NCBI RefSeq assembly: GCF_001968815.1 | Contig: NZ_MIEQ01000046.1 | Span: forward strand, 248,001-312,000 | DNA: 64,000 bases | Source of the DNA: Motiliproteus sp. MSK22-1 | GTDB taxonomy: Bacteria > Pseudomonadota > Gammaproteobacteria > Pseudomonadales > Balneatricaceae | Direction: 5' to 3' | In this document: positions 8,841 to 18,621 of the stretch, piece by piece | How positions within the stretch are numbered: position 1 is the stretch's first letter | Layout: the number at the start of each line of letters is the position of its first letter | The notes under the pieces: generated by a model | Told to the model about the DNA's origin: nothing | Database searches by the model: none | The model's input: only the letters and a program-made list of their open reading frames with translations | Position numbers and translations under genes: made by a program

Positions 8841-9644
8841 CTAATCCTGACCTTGAGGCCGCTGAGCAAAAGCAATCAGGTGCTCTACGAACCTTCGAAG
8901 AACTGGCTTAACCTGCGCGGCCAATTGCTCTTCATAATTGGCATTAATTTCATCCATGTAAGTACGTTGTGAAAGTTCCAACTGCACTGCATGGATGTTA
9001 CTTTCAGGGTTTCCGTAGGCTCTGGTGATATAGCCCCCCTTAAAACGACCGTTACTGACCTGACTGTAAGGCGCGGTATCAAATTGCTTCAAATGCTCCT
9101 GTAACTGGACCGAACAACTATGACCCGATGCTGTACCGAAATTAAAATCAGGTAAACGCCCCTCAAAGAAACGAGCCACTTCGGAGCGTATGGAATGAGC
9201 ATCCAGCAACAACGCTATGCCATACTGCTCACGAATATCAGCCAATCCACTCTCCAGCTGCTGATGATAAGGCCGCCAATAATGCTCTATTCGCCGCCTG
9301 ATTTCTTCGTTGTCAGGTTGCCGCCCCGGCTGATAAACCGGAGAAAAGTCAAAACAGGTCGTCGGGCACAGTTCGGTACTCTGAGCGCCAGGATAGAGAT
9401 TAGTGCCAGTGGGATCGCGATTTAAGTCAATAACCAGGCGGTTATAAACTGGCTTAATAACGTAGACACCAAGAGCATTGGCAAAGTCGTACAACTGATC
9501 TATACACCAGTCTGTATCCGGTACGCTGATGCCTGATTCCGTCATAGATGCAGCAATATCACCGGGCAGCTCGGTGCCGTTATGAGGCATACTGATCAAC
9601 AATGGAACGTTTCCTTCGCTGTACTGAAAAACAGGGGTTATCAT
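8841..9644 (-). CDS. hutG: N-formylglutamate deformylase HutG
   Basis: Hydrolyses N-formyl-L-glutamate to formate and glutamate, the last step of the HutF/HutG branch. It belongs to the N-formylglutamate amidohydrolase family: SMPHNGTELP near the start, DLNRDPTG and DAHSI are the conserved metal or active-site segments. The frame is open to 9707, but ATG at 9642-9644 (MITPVFQYSEG) has an AAGGA site 8 nt upstream and matches the family N-terminus, so I start there (267 aa). Confidence 0.92.
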   Translation of the reverse strand: MITPVFQYSEGNVPLLISMPHNGTELPGDIAASMTESGISVPDTDWCIDQLYDFANALGVYVIKPVYNRLVIDLNRDPTGTNLYPGAQSTELCPTTCFDFSPVYQPGRQPDNEEIRRRIEHYWRPYHQQLESGLADIREQYGIALLLDAHSIRSEVARFFEGRLPDFNFGTASGHSCSVQLQEHLKQFDTAPYSQVSNGRFKGGYITRAYGNPESNIHAVQLELSQRTYMDEINANYEEQLAAQVKPVLRRFVEHLIAFAQRPQGQD

Positions 9645-9733
9645 CGGTAAAATCCTTGCACTTTGGTTTACAGGTGCTTTTACAAAAGAGCTGTGACTGG
9701 AATCCACTTAAGGTCGCTTATCAGCATAGGCTT

Positions 9734-10426
9734 TTAAAGTTGTTCCAGCTTAGCAGCCAGATTATTGCTCACTTCATCAGGCTTCAAAGGTAAAGAAGAG
9801 GAACCTCCAATCCGCACGATAATGGCGCTAACATCCCCACCTACGGCTGACTGTACGCAGATAACCTGCCCTTCTGGCTGCTGAACTTCCAACAAATCGA
9901 ATTGGCCTAAAGAGTAGCCTTGCTGACCGACCTGAAGTTCCACGTTTGTGCTCAGCGTAAAAATCAGAAGCGCCTCTCCACTGGAGTCAGGTCTTGCCGG
10001 TAAATCAGCACTATAGAGTGCTTCCAAAACATGAGAAGTTTTATTGTCGCGTGACATCAGGTTGAACATTTTCACCCCAGGAGCCCGTAAATCACAACAA
10101 ACTTCAGCCCCTCCGTCAAACCTCAGAAGAGACAATGGCTGCATTACAATGCGCTGCTCTGTTCCACTCGACTGCTGGACAGTCAGAGTAACAGGCTCTC
10201 CTTCCAGCATCAGCTGTGACCGCGTATAACCACAAAAATCAGAGTAAGCAGAGTTCTCATTCAGTAAAGCAATGCTCACTCGCCAACGACCGTCAGCATT
10301 GCCCTGTTGATCACAACTGGAAGCTGCCTCCAATGTACTTCCCTGACCATTCTTCCAAGGCTTCATCGGATAGTTATTAAACCGATGGTGACGAATGTTA
10401 GCTGGACTATTTTTCACAGAAAGCAT
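9734..10426 (-). CDS. hutD: HutD family protein
   Basis: A 230-aa cupin-fold HutD protein. The N-terminus has the family motif PWKNGQGSTLE, followed by a WRVSIA segment and a C-terminal half with the weaker second cupin domain. HutD is found in many hut operons. It is not an enzyme of the pathway and has been proposed to set an upper limit on hut activity by binding formylglutamate. It lies between hutH and hutG in the same orientation. Confidence 0.88.
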   Translation of the reverse strand: MLSVKNSPANIRHHRFNNYPMKPWKNGQGSTLEAASSCDQQGNADGRWRVSIALLNENSAYSDFCGYTRSQLMLEGEPVTLTVQQSSGTEQRIVMQPLSLLRFDGGAEVCCDLRAPGVKMFNLMSRDNKTSHVLEALYSADLPARPDSSGEALLIFTLSTNVELQVGQQGYSLGQFDLLEVQQPEGQVICVQSAVGGDVSAIIVRIGGSSSLPLKPDEVSNNLAAKLEQL

Positions 10427-10556
10427 TTTTCACAGGAACCATTCTACACGCCTCTGATGATAAGAGTTGCTCGTTTTCGGGTTCCAGAAGACGCTGGTCA
10501 ATACCTATCCCGGCGCCCTGAAATCCTTTCCTAAAGTGGATACCTGTCTGTCACTT

Positions 10557-12089
10557 TTAGATGCTTGGTAATAACTTTTCCGGCATAAAGCCGTTGAAAT
10601 GAGCGCTTTGGATCAATCTCTTGGCATTCTCAATATCCGGCGAGAAATAGCGGTCCTTGTCATAAAAAGGCACGACTTCTCTAAGATCAGCCTTAGCAGC
10701 CTCTACCCGCTCCGAAGATTTAAGAGGTGCCCGAAAATCAACGCCCTGACAAGCGGCCAGCAGCTCAACAGCCAGAATTCCAGCAGTGTTATCGGACATA
10801 TCTTTCAGGCGCCGACTCGCAAAAGTCGCCATAGATACATGATCTTCCTGATTTGCAGATGTGGGCAGGCTATCGACACTCGCAGGATGAGCCAGAGATT
10901 TGTTCTCCGAAGCCAAAGCAGCACCGGTCACCTGAGCAATCATAAATCCAGAGTTTACCCCACCATTATCAACCAGAAAGGGTGGCAATTTACTCAGATT
11001 AGAATCGATCAACAATGCCATTCTACGCTCGGATAAAGACCCTATTTCAGCAATAGCCAATGCGAGGTTGTCAGCCGCCATCGCGACAGGTTCCGCATGA
11101 AAGTTACCCGCTGAAATGAACTCATTGTCTTCAGTAAATACCAGAGGGTTGTCTGAAACCGCATTCGCTTCAACTAATAAGACTTCCGCCGTTTGACGAA
11201 TCTGATGCAAACATGCTCCCATAACCTGTGGCTGGCAACGCAATGAATAAGGATCCTGGACTTTTTCACAGCCCTGATGAGAGTCGCTGATCTCGGAACG
11301 TTGATCAAGCAAATGTCGGTAAGCTGCTGCTGCGTCAATTTGACCGGTCTGGCCACGTACCTCGTGAACACGTGCATCAAAGGGTCGTCTACTACCGAGT
11401 GCAGCTTCAACAGACAAACAACCGGAAACGATCGCCGCGGCATAAAGATCTTCGGCAGCAAAGAGCCCTTCCAATGCAAACGCCGTAGACGCCTGAGTTC
11501 CATTCAGCAGGGCCAAACCTTCTTTCGGCGCTAGTTCAATAGGCTCAAGACCAGCAATTTTAAGCCCTTCGGAGCCAGGCATGCGCTCACCTTTATAGGT
11601 AACCTCACCCTCACCCAGCAGTACCGTGCTCATATGAGCCAACGGAGCCAAATCACCAGATGCCCCAACAGAGCCTTTCTGGGGGACACAGGGATATACC
11701 TCAGCATTAACCAGTTTTATCAGCGCATCCAGAACTTCTAATCTAATCCCGGAAAAACCACGTGCCAGAGAGTTGATTTTAAGGGTCATCATCAGACGAA
11801 CCGTCGACTCCGCCATCAACTCCCCAACACCAGCGGCATGGGAAAGCACAATACTGCGCTGAAGCAACGCCAGGTCTTCATGGGCTATCCGTGTATTGGC
11901 CAGCAAACCAAACCCGGTATTTATACCGTAGACAACCCGCCCTTCTTCCAGAACTCGAGACACCGCCGCGCAACTATCCTGAATAGCTTTGTGGCAACTG
12001 GGGTTCAGAGAGAGTTTAACAGACTCATTAACAACTCTTCGAAGCTCAGTCAGAGTCAGATGCCCTGGATTGATTGTAAGTGTGAACAT
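10557..12089 (-). CDS. hutH: Histidine ammonia-lyase
   Basis: A 510-aa lyase converting L-histidine to urocanate and ammonia, the first committed step. The MIO prosthetic group forms from Ala143-Ser144-Gly145 in [14 protein letters not shown], which is fully conserved here. YGINTGFG near residue 54 and the region [14 protein letters not shown] are also typical. Length and ends agree with other bacterial HutH proteins. A 62-bp gap separates it from the upstream hutU and contains a weak operator-like sequence. Confidence 0.96.
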   Translation of the reverse strand: MFTLTINPGHLTLTELRRVVNESVKLSLNPSCHKAIQDSCAAVSRVLEEGRVVYGINTGFGLLANTRIAHEDLALLQRSIVLSHAAGVGELMAESTVRLMMTLKINSLARGFSGIRLEVLDALIKLVNAEVYPCVPQKGSVGASGDLAPLAHMSTVLLGEGEVTYKGERMPGSEGLKIAGLEPIELAPKEGLALLNGTQASTAFALEGLFAAEDLYAAAIVSGCLSVEAALGSRRPFDARVHEVRGQTGQIDAAAAYRHLLDQRSEISDSHQGCEKVQDPYSLRCQPQVMGACLHQIRQTAEVLLVEANAVSDNPLVFTEDNEFISAGNFHAEPVAMAADNLALAIAEIGSLSERRMALLIDSNLSKLPPFLVDNGGVNSGFMIAQVTGAALASENKSLAHPASVDSLPTSANQEDHVSMATFASRRLKDMSDNTAGILAVELLAACQGVDFRAPLKSSERVEAAKADLREVVPFYDKDRYFSPDIENAKRLIQSAHFNGFMPEKLLPSI

Positions 12090-12114
12090 GACAAAATTCC
12101 TAAAAACGTTAACG

Positions 12115-12128
12115 CTGTATATGTATCA
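12115..12128. promoter_or_regulatory. Weak HutC-like half-sites before hutH
   Basis: CTGTATATGTATCA in the hutU-hutH gap contains two direct TGTAT half-sites but not the perfect palindrome found before hutI. It could be a secondary operator of an internal promoter or a chance resemblance. Confidence 0.3.
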
Positions 12129-12151
12129 GTGTAAGCAAATCCGGTTTTCAA

Positions 12152-13825
12152 TTACGACTTGATCATTGGCAAGTCCAAACCCTGTTCTTTTGCGCAATCA
12201 ACAGCGATATCGTAACCAGCATCAGCATGGCGCATAACACCCGTTGCAGGATCATTGTGTAACACCCGCCCGAGTCGCTTAGCCGCTGCATCGGTGCCAT
12301 CAGCGACGATAACGACCCCAGCGTGCTGGCTAAAGCCCATACCGACACCACCACCATGATGGATTGAGACCCAGGTGGCTCCACCGGCCGTATTCAGCAG
12401 AGCATTAAGCAGTGGCCAGTCAGAAACAGCATCAGAACCGTCAAGCATCGCTTCTGTTTCTCTGTTGGGACTGGCAACGGAACCGGAGTCCAAATGGTCA
12501 CGACCAATTACAATTGGAGCCTTAAGCTCGCCATTTTTAACCATTTCATTGAATGCCAGTGCAAGACGTGCCCTGTCTTTTAGTCCGACCCAGCAAATAC
12601 GAGCAGGAAGCCCCTGAAAAGCAATTCGCTCCCGAGCCATGTCCAGCCAGTTATGCAAGTGTGGATTATCGGGAATCAGTTCTTTAACTTTTTGATCCGT
12701 TTTATAGATATCTTCCGGATCACCAGACAAAGCAACCCAGCGGAAAGGACCTACTCCCTCACAGAAAAGGGGGCGAATATAAGCAGGTACAAACCCAGGG
12801 AAATCAAAGGCATTTTCCACTCCCTTCTCCAGGGCCATCTGACGGATATTATTACCGTAATCGGTTGTAGCTGAACCACGTTCCTGAAGACTAAGCATTG
12901 CAGAAACCTGAATAGCCATGGACTCTTTTGCTGCATCCACAACTGCTGCTTCATCTTTGAGTCGCATCTCTGCTGCATGTTCCATGCTCCAGCCTTTAGG
13001 CAAATAGCCATTCAAAGGATCATGGGCGCTGGTTTGATCGGTAACGACATCGGGTGTAATGCCTCTTTCCACCAGTTCTGGAAAAATATCTGCGCAGTTG
13101 CCTAACAACCCAACAGAAACAACCTCACCCTTGGATTTGGCTTCTTCAATCATAGCCAGAGCCTCATCCAGACTATAGGCCTTTTTGTCGACATAGCGGG
13201 TGCGCAAGCGGAAATCGATGCGGGTTTCATCGCATTCAACCACTAAACAAGAGAATCCCGCCATTGTTGCAGCCAGTGGCTGAGCGCCCCCCATACCACC
13301 TAATCCCCCCGTCAACACCCACTTGCCGGAAGCATCACCAGCAAAGTGCTGCTTAGCCATAGCAACAAAGGTTTCGTAGGTTCCCTGAACGATTCCCTGA
13401 GAACCGATGTAAACCCATGAGCCTGCTGTCATTTGGCCATACATCATCAGGCCTTTTTTATCCAACTCGTTAAAGTGTTCCCAATTACCCCACTCTGGTA
13501 CCAGGTTCGAGTTTGCAATCAGTACACGCGGTGCATCCGGGTGAGTTTTAAACACACCGACAGGTTTACCTGACTGAACCAGTAAGGATTCATCATCTTC
13601 CAAACGCTGTAACACTTCGATAATCTTGTCGTAACAAGCCCAGTTTCTTGCTGCCCGACCAATACCACCATAGACCACCAGCTCTTCCGGACGCTCTGCA
13701 ACGTCTGGATGCAGGTTGTTCATCAACATACGCATGGGAGCTTCGGTCAACCAGCTTTTACAGCTCTTTTCAGTTCCGGTAGGAGCCTTAATGATGCGTG
13801 TCGTATCTCGGCGATTATCAATCAT
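12152..13825 (-). CDS. hutU: Urocanate hydratase
   Basis: A 557-aa urocanase that hydrates urocanate to imidazolone propionate using tightly bound NAD+ as electrophile. The glycine-rich NAD segment [10 protein letters not shown] is at 173-182, and the C-terminal [17 protein letters not shown] block is intact. Size is normal for the family. It lies 185 bp downstream of hutI and 62 bp upstream of hutH on the same strand. Confidence 0.96.
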   Translation of the reverse strand: MIDNRRDTTRIIKAPTGTEKSCKSWLTEAPMRMLMNNLHPDVAERPEELVVYGGIGRAARNWACYDKIIEVLQRLEDDESLLVQSGKPVGVFKTHPDAPRVLIANSNLVPEWGNWEHFNELDKKGLMMYGQMTAGSWVYIGSQGIVQGTYETFVAMAKQHFAGDASGKWVLTGGLGGMGGAQPLAATMAGFSCLVVECDETRIDFRLRTRYVDKKAYSLDEALAMIEEAKSKGEVVSVGLLGNCADIFPELVERGITPDVVTDQTSAHDPLNGYLPKGWSMEHAAEMRLKDEAAVVDAAKESMAIQVSAMLSLQERGSATTDYGNNIRQMALEKGVENAFDFPGFVPAYIRPLFCEGVGPFRWVALSGDPEDIYKTDQKVKELIPDNPHLHNWLDMARERIAFQGLPARICWVGLKDRARLALAFNEMVKNGELKAPIVIGRDHLDSGSVASPNRETEAMLDGSDAVSDWPLLNALLNTAGGATWVSIHHGGGVGMGFSQHAGVVIVADGTDAAAKRLGRVLHNDPATGVMRHADAGYDIAVDCAKEQGLDLPMIKS

Positions 13826-14010
13826 TTTATAACCTCGTTCTGCAATATGGTTTCAATGATGTCGAACCTGGTTTAGACCGATTGTTCAACTATCAAAATA
13901 ACGTTTTATATGGGGCAGCGAACTCCCAGGGTCTCACTACCTTTACTGAAAACAAACCTGTAGCTTCGGATCAGCTTTGGTTTTGCTACAACCGATAAAT
14001 AATCTTTACC

Positions 14011-15246
14011 TCAGTGTGGGGGCTGGTTCTTCACTTCGCCGGAGAAAATACGCTGAACAAGCGAATTCACCCCAAACTGATACGCTAACTCAGCCGGATG
14101 CTCAATGTCCCATAAAGCCATATCAGCGCACATGCCCACCTTAAGTTGACCTAGTTCGCTTCCCATTCGAAGGGCTTGGGCTCCACAACGAGTCGCCCCT
14201 GCCAGTGCCTCTTCTGGAGTCATTCGAAACAGAGTACATGCCATGTTCATGGCCAAGCGCAGAGAGGCCAAAGGTGAAGAGCCCGGATTAAGATCAGTAG
14301 CGACTGCCATAGGTACGTTATGACGACGGAATAATTCAATCGGAGGCACTCTGGTTTCTCGCAAGAAGTAAAAGGCCCCGGGACACATGGTGGCTACTGT
14401 TCCGGCGGCAGCCATGGCTTTTACTCCGTTTTCATCTATACATTCGAGATGATCTGCCGACCAAGCACCGTAATTCGAAGCCAATTCTGCACCATGGAGA
14501 TTGCTCAACTGTTCAACATGAGCCTTAATACCAAGCCCTTGCTCTCTGGCTGTTTGGAAAACCCGTTTGCACTGATCAGGGGAAAAGGCGATCGACTCAC
14601 AGAAGACATCGACTGAATCAGCAAGACCTTCGGCAACTGCCGCGGGAATCAGCTCGTTACATACCAGCTCTATATAGCCATCAGCGTTATCTGAGAACTC
14701 CGGAGGAACCGCATGAGCCCCCAAAAGAGTCGTAGAGATCCGTACCGGATATAACTGTTCCAGTTGCTTAGCTGCCCGAAGCATCTTTAGTTCCGATTCA
14801 ACCGAAAGGCCATAACCGGACTTTATTTCAACGGTTGTGACACCCTCGGCGAGTAAAGCTTCCAAGCGTGGTCCAGAGAGAGTCACCAATTCCTCAACCG
14901 ATGCCTTTCTGGTGGCATTAACTGTAGAGATAATGCCACCACCACGACGGGCGATTTCTTCGTACCCCACCCCTAAAAGGCGCTGTTCAAACTCTTCCGC
15001 ACGATTACCGGCAAACACCAAATGTGTATGAGCGTCAACAAGACCTGGTGTTAACCACTTGCCCTGACCATCAATTACGTCTGCGGAAACTGTCGCCAGA
15101 TCAAGGGACTCCATCGCCTGAATAGCCACAATTCTGCCATCAAGCACACTTACCGATTGATTCAGAAGCACACCGTATGGCCCTTCTACCTCTGGGTTAA
15201 GGGTTGCTAGATTGACATGGGTCCAGATGCGATCACAGGATTTCAT
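14011..15246 (-). CDS. hutI: Imidazolonepropionase
   Basis: A 411-aa amidohydrolase that opens imidazolone propionate to N-formimidoyl-glutamate. Metal ligands are visible in order: HTH in DAHTHLVFAG near residue 73, AHVEQL, SADHLE and the Asp of ATDLNPGSSP. It is first in the minus-strand hut run, with the best operator-like palindrome 37 bp upstream of its ATG. Confidence 0.95.
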   Translation of the reverse strand: MKSCDRIWTHVNLATLNPEVEGPYGVLLNQSVSVLDGRIVAIQAMESLDLATVSADVIDGQGKWLTPGLVDAHTHLVFAGNRAEEFEQRLLGVGYEEIARRGGGIISTVNATRKASVEELVTLSGPRLEALLAEGVTTVEIKSGYGLSVESELKMLRAAKQLEQLYPVRISTTLLGAHAVPPEFSDNADGYIELVCNELIPAAVAEGLADSVDVFCESIAFSPDQCKRVFQTAREQGLGIKAHVEQLSNLHGAELASNYGAWSADHLECIDENGVKAMAAAGTVATMCPGAFYFLRETRVPPIELFRRHNVPMAVATDLNPGSSPLASLRLAMNMACTLFRMTPEEALAGATRCGAQALRMGSELGQLKVGMCADMALWDIEHPAELAYQFGVNSLVQRIFSGEVKNQPPH

Positions 15247-15281
15247 CTAAGCCGGTTCCTCTTTAAAGATACTTCAGTCAT

Positions 15282-15302
15282 TTGTATATACATATGTATA
15301 CC
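15282..15302. promoter_or_regulatory. Candidate HutC operator controlling hutI-hutU-hutH-hutD-hutG-hutF
   Basis: A perfect palindrome TGTATATACA (15283-15292) is followed at once by a second GTATAC (15296-15301). TGTA-N2-TACA symmetry is that reported for HutC sites in pseudomonads. The position, about 37-55 bp upstream of the hutI ATG, suits repression at the operon promoter. Confidence 0.7.
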
Positions 15303-15637
15303 ATGCTTAAATAGTGAAACCAAGTCTTTCTTCCGATATCGCGGATTTGGGATACACTTTTTGAAGACCAGCCCCACTGATCCCTGGTGTTATATGGAAA
15401 ATAAACATGCGGCTAACTGGATTTACCCGGTCCGATAAAGGGTTAATCAGGAAATGCACTATACAGTGTAGGCAATTAGAGCGAAGGAGGTATCAGAGGG
15501 CTAATACAGAACGCACAGCTGCGGAGGTGGCACAGATTGTTTCAGAGCCACAAAGGGACGATCAGGAAATTTGAGAAGCCTGTTTGACTATATTCAGACC
15601 TCCGCTCTTTACAACAATCCAAATGAGTCGAGCAACA
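15303..15637. other. Intergenic region between hutI and the YcaQ-like gene
   Basis: About 335 bp beyond the hutI operator. It presumably holds the upstream part of the hut promoter. No convincing gene, RNA or terminator was seen; a purine-rich tract (gcgaaggaggtatcagaggg) near 15481 has no good ORF after it. Confidence 0.5.
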
Positions 15638-16825
15638 TCAGTCCGTTGTAAACGCTTTTCTAACCACGCTTTCCAGTTTCTTTGGACTAACACTTGAGAG
15701 AATGACTGAATGACAACCATTGAAAGCAGCGAAACGACGAACCTCTTGAGTGAAAAGAGCAATAAAACACTCAGGATCCCTGACCTTGTCATTGACATGC
15801 AGATGGATAATTTCGAACAGACTCATTCTTCGATGGGCTTTACAATCCACTCTGCCAACCAGCTGATCGCCATAGAGGACAGGCAGGCAAAAATAGCCAA
15901 ATTGGCGCTTCTCCTTTACCGTATAGCACTCTAGCCGATAATCAAACCCAAATAGCTGCTGAACTCTATCCCGGTGAATAACTGCATTATCAAACGGCGA
16001 CAAGAGCCTTACCCTTTGCCCGGAAAGCCTGATTTTCGCTTCCAGAGCGTTAATGGAAGCGTAAACAGGCGGCATCCCATCAATTGATAGCTCAGCCACC
16101 TCCCCCTGTTCAATTTTCTGCTGCAATATATTATGAATTTTTTTTCGTAAAGAGGTTCCTTTCCTCAGATGAGCCAACTGCTTGATAGTCGTAAATCCGT
16201 TTGCATTGAGAGAAGTACGAACCAAATACTCTGAGAACTCAGCCAGCGAAGGCTCACAGGTGTTCACGCCCTCGGGTAAAAAGTTTTCAGCCAGATCATA
16301 AACTTTTTCCATTCCATCCCGACTGGAAATCATCAAATCACCTTGCATGAACAGCTTTTCCAGCGCTCGTTTAGTTGGCTTCCAGTTCCACCATTTACCA
16401 TTTTTGCTGGTAGCTGACTCAAAGTCCCTTGCTTTTAGCGGCCCCTCTCCCCTGATTCGATCCATAACATAACGCATGCATTTGGGATCAACTGTTGAGT
16501 GGTAATGAGATTCCCCACTTTTTATTGCAGCCATTTTTCGCAGGGCAAACTGATAATCACGAATGGGTAAATAAGAGGCCGCATGAAACCAGTATTCGAA
16601 AGCCTTGCGCTCTTGTACCAGCTTATTAAGGTATTTGGATTGATAATCCGGGATTCTTGTCCAGAGAGTGTGATGGTGTGCTCGCTCAACAACCGACAAA
16701 GTGTCAATCTGGACGTATCCCAGGTGCTGCAGCGCTTTTTCGGTTGCCTGAATCCCCTTACCAAAAGGTTTTTTCCTGGTCAGGCCTTGATGAAATAACG
16801 CGATTCGCCGTAATTTATGATGCAT
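15638..16825 (-). CDS. YcaQ/AlkX-type winged-helix DNA glycosylase
   Basis: A 395-aa protein of the HTH_42/YcaQ family. The N-terminal signature GYVQIDTLSVVERAHHHTLWTR (residues about 37-58) is the characteristic stretch with the Q-x-D residues. The middle carries winged-helix repeats (FTTIKQLAHLRKG) and the C-terminus a beta domain (LSPFDNAVIHRDR, GYFCLPVLYGDQLVGR). Characterised members unhook alkylated bases and interstrand crosslinks. No SD as strong as its neighbours is seen, but the ATG-ATG-adjacent start fits homologues. It stands alone between hut and the DUF4388-like gene. Confidence 0.8.
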   Translation of the reverse strand: MHHKLRRIALFHQGLTRKKPFGKGIQATEKALQHLGYVQIDTLSVVERAHHHTLWTRIPDYQSKYLNKLVQERKAFEYWFHAASYLPIRDYQFALRKMAAIKSGESHYHSTVDPKCMRYVMDRIRGEGPLKARDFESATSKNGKWWNWKPTKRALEKLFMQGDLMISSRDGMEKVYDLAENFLPEGVNTCEPSLAEFSEYLVRTSLNANGFTTIKQLAHLRKGTSLRKKIHNILQQKIEQGEVAELSIDGMPPVYASINALEAKIRLSGQRVRLLSPFDNAVIHRDRVQQLFGFDYRLECYTVKEKRQFGYFCLPVLYGDQLVGRVDCKAHRRMSLFEIIHLHVNDKVRDPECFIALFTQEVRRFAAFNGCHSVILSSVSPKKLESVVRKAFTTD

Positions 16826-16935
16826 GATTATCTATCAGTAATGTAACCGTTCAGCCGGCCCCTGGGACTTGAAGTCTATGCTGACCAGCAGGGATTACAA
16901 TCCAGAAATCTTTTATTACCCGTTGCTCCGTGCAC

Positions 16936-17529
16936 TCAGCTCCACAATTTAAATGCAGGATTGATCATTTCCTCAGGCTGCACAATTTTCCGGGCTGCTG
17001 CAGCAAATTCAGCAGTCTTGTCACTATCATCCATTTCATTGGCAATCGCTTCAATCGCCGCTTCCAGCCCGATATCTTCTCTCAAATCCGATATCAAAAG
17101 AACAGATATCGGCCCCACATATTCGCTAAGTAATTCGGACAGCTTTTGACGGTCATCATCGGTTAACAGCCGCTCTGTAACAACAGGTATAGGATCTTCG
17201 GACGAATCTGCCTGCTCATCATTTGATATCGACGAGTCAACCTCTACCGGGGCTGATTCGGGTTGATTAAGCTCGTCGGCAGGGATAAGCAGATCCTCAG
17301 AGTAAACCAGGTCAAGATTGTCATAAAATTTTACCGAGGACGGATCCAGGGATTTACACATATCCAGCGCTGCCTGCCCTTCTTTTTCACCATACCGAAT
17401 CGTAGCAATAGCACCATTGACCAAATACATCCGAGCGAGGTTGTTACCTTCAAAAACAGCCATTATTGTTCCTGTTTTTTTCTCCGATATATAGGATTGA
17501 ATGGCTGCAATAATTCCAGATTCTGTCAT
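16936..17529 (-). CDS. DUF4388-like protein of unknown function
   Basis: About 197 aa. Residues 1-90 (TESGIIAAIQSYISEKKTGTI.., YLVNGAIATIRYGEKEGQAAL) resemble the PatA/DUF4388 N-terminal module seen in type IV pili or surface-behaviour regulators. An acidic linker follows. The C-terminus (LLSEYVGPISVLLISD.., then FAAAARKIV) resembles the small domain often appended to such proteins. The open frame begins at 17589, but ATG at 17527-17529 has AAGGTGG 5 nt upstream while the first ATG has no site, so I choose the later one. The function is not known. Confidence 0.65.
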   Translation of the reverse strand: MTESGIIAAIQSYISEKKTGTIMAVFEGNNLARMYLVNGAIATIRYGEKEGQAALDMCKSLDPSSVKFYDNLDLVYSEDLLIPADELNQPESAPVEVDSSISNDEQADSSEDPIPVVTERLLTDDDRQKLSELLSEYVGPISVLLISDLREDIGLEAAIEAIANEMDDSDKTAEFAAAARKIVQPEEMINPAFKLWS

Positions 17530-17907
17530 CGGTCCCACCTTATATGGATTTGTTTCAGTTAATAACAATAAAACAACAACATCGTTCATTGGCCGAATCG
17601 ACCCCTTAAGATGCTTCCACTTGTGGTGATAAGCCGTCCTCTAAGGCGATATAGGATTTTGCTGACAACGAGGTGGGCTAATACTGCCCGTTTATACCGC
17701 TATCAATTAAACTTTGGTTGTATTTTTTCCATACACCGTCCCTATTGTCAATCAATGATTCCTGGACATTCGCCAGTTGCACTTCCAGGATCCCTTCGCC
17801 CCCAATGGCCAGCACTCAAATAAAAGCGGAAAATATTCTTTGTCAGGATTCAGAAAGGCAGAAACTTCAGAATTATTTCCATGCAGCGATGCTGATACAT
17901 CAATCGA
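17530..17907. other. Intergenic region upstream of the DUF4388-like gene
   Basis: About 380 bp between the last gene of the arsenic operon and the DUF4388-like gene. No supported gene. A short palindrome (CAATCG-N5-CGATTG, 17899-17915) overlaps the end of the arsenic operon but lacks a T run. Confidence 0.4.
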
Positions 17908-18615
17908 TCAGCGATTGTAGAAAGGCGATATATAGCAGCTCCACCATTGAGGAAATGCTTGTTTGAGCCACAGGTACTGGTATAACAGAGTCAACGCCCC
18001 CCAGCCTTTTTGCTGATACTTCCTTGCACTGGTCATCAGCGGATGAGGACATTCAACCAACTCTATTTTTTGCTGCCTGGCACGCCAGACAAACAGGTGG
18101 TCTTCTCCGTAAGGTGCATTCAGAGGATAACCTTTCAATTGATCAAACAGTTTTTTATGTATGCTAAAACCCTGATCACCAAAAGGTACACCAAAGTAAC
18201 GGGAACGCAGATTAGCTCCCCATTGATTAATTCGCATTTTTGGGGGGCCATCTGCCATAAATGCCAGACGACAAAAATGAAAGGCCTCAGGATAAACCCT
18301 TAAATTAGAAAAAAGAGTTTTGAGCAGCATGGGATCAAAGCCCGAATCGGCATGGAGAAACCATAGAACTTCTCCCGTCGCTGACTTTGCCCCAGAATTG
18401 AGCTGCAAGGCACGCCCGGTATCTGAGATGATCCACCTCACTCGAAGATGGGACAAAACTCTGTTAATCCGTTCATGTTCTGGAAAGGGGTAGTTTTGTT
18501 TACAACAAACAAAAATCACTTCCGTTCTATGCGGAAGTAACAAAAGATCTCCCAACAACCTTCCCAGCCCTTTCTCTCCGGGCCCCAACGGTATAATAAC
18601 GGAGAGATCTCGCAT
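17908..18615 (-). CDS. TIGR04283-family (arsenosugar-associated) glycosyltransferase
   Basis: A 235-aa GT-A fold family 2-type glycosyltransferase. It opens with LSVIIPLGPGE, has the nucleotide-sugar region DTGRALQLNSGAKSATGEVLWFLHADSG (DxD equivalent at HAD), and a C-terminal GEDHLFVWRARQ. This matches the small family named for its association with arsenosugar clusters and radical SAM genes. It would transfer a sugar or sugar-like unit, plausibly to an arsenoriboside. It is the last gene of the six-gene arsenic operon, 6 bp after the phosphorylase stop. The acceptor is inference. Confidence 0.85.
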   Translation of the reverse strand: MRDLSVIIPLGPGEKGLGRLLGDLLLLPHRTEVIFVCCKQNYPFPEHERINRVLSHLRVRWIISDTGRALQLNSGAKSATGEVLWFLHADSGFDPMLLKTLFSNLRVYPEAFHFCRLAFMADGPPKMRINQWGANLRSRYFGVPFGDQGFSIHKKLFDQLKGYPLNAPYGEDHLFVWRARQQKIELVECPHPLMTSARKYQQKGWGALTLLYQYLWLKQAFPQWWSCYISPFYNR

Positions 18616-18621
18616 CCGGGG

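Noticed and set aside
10599-11036. 145-codon plus-strand frame inside hutH
   Set aside because: Antisense shadow of a strongly conserved enzyme gene.
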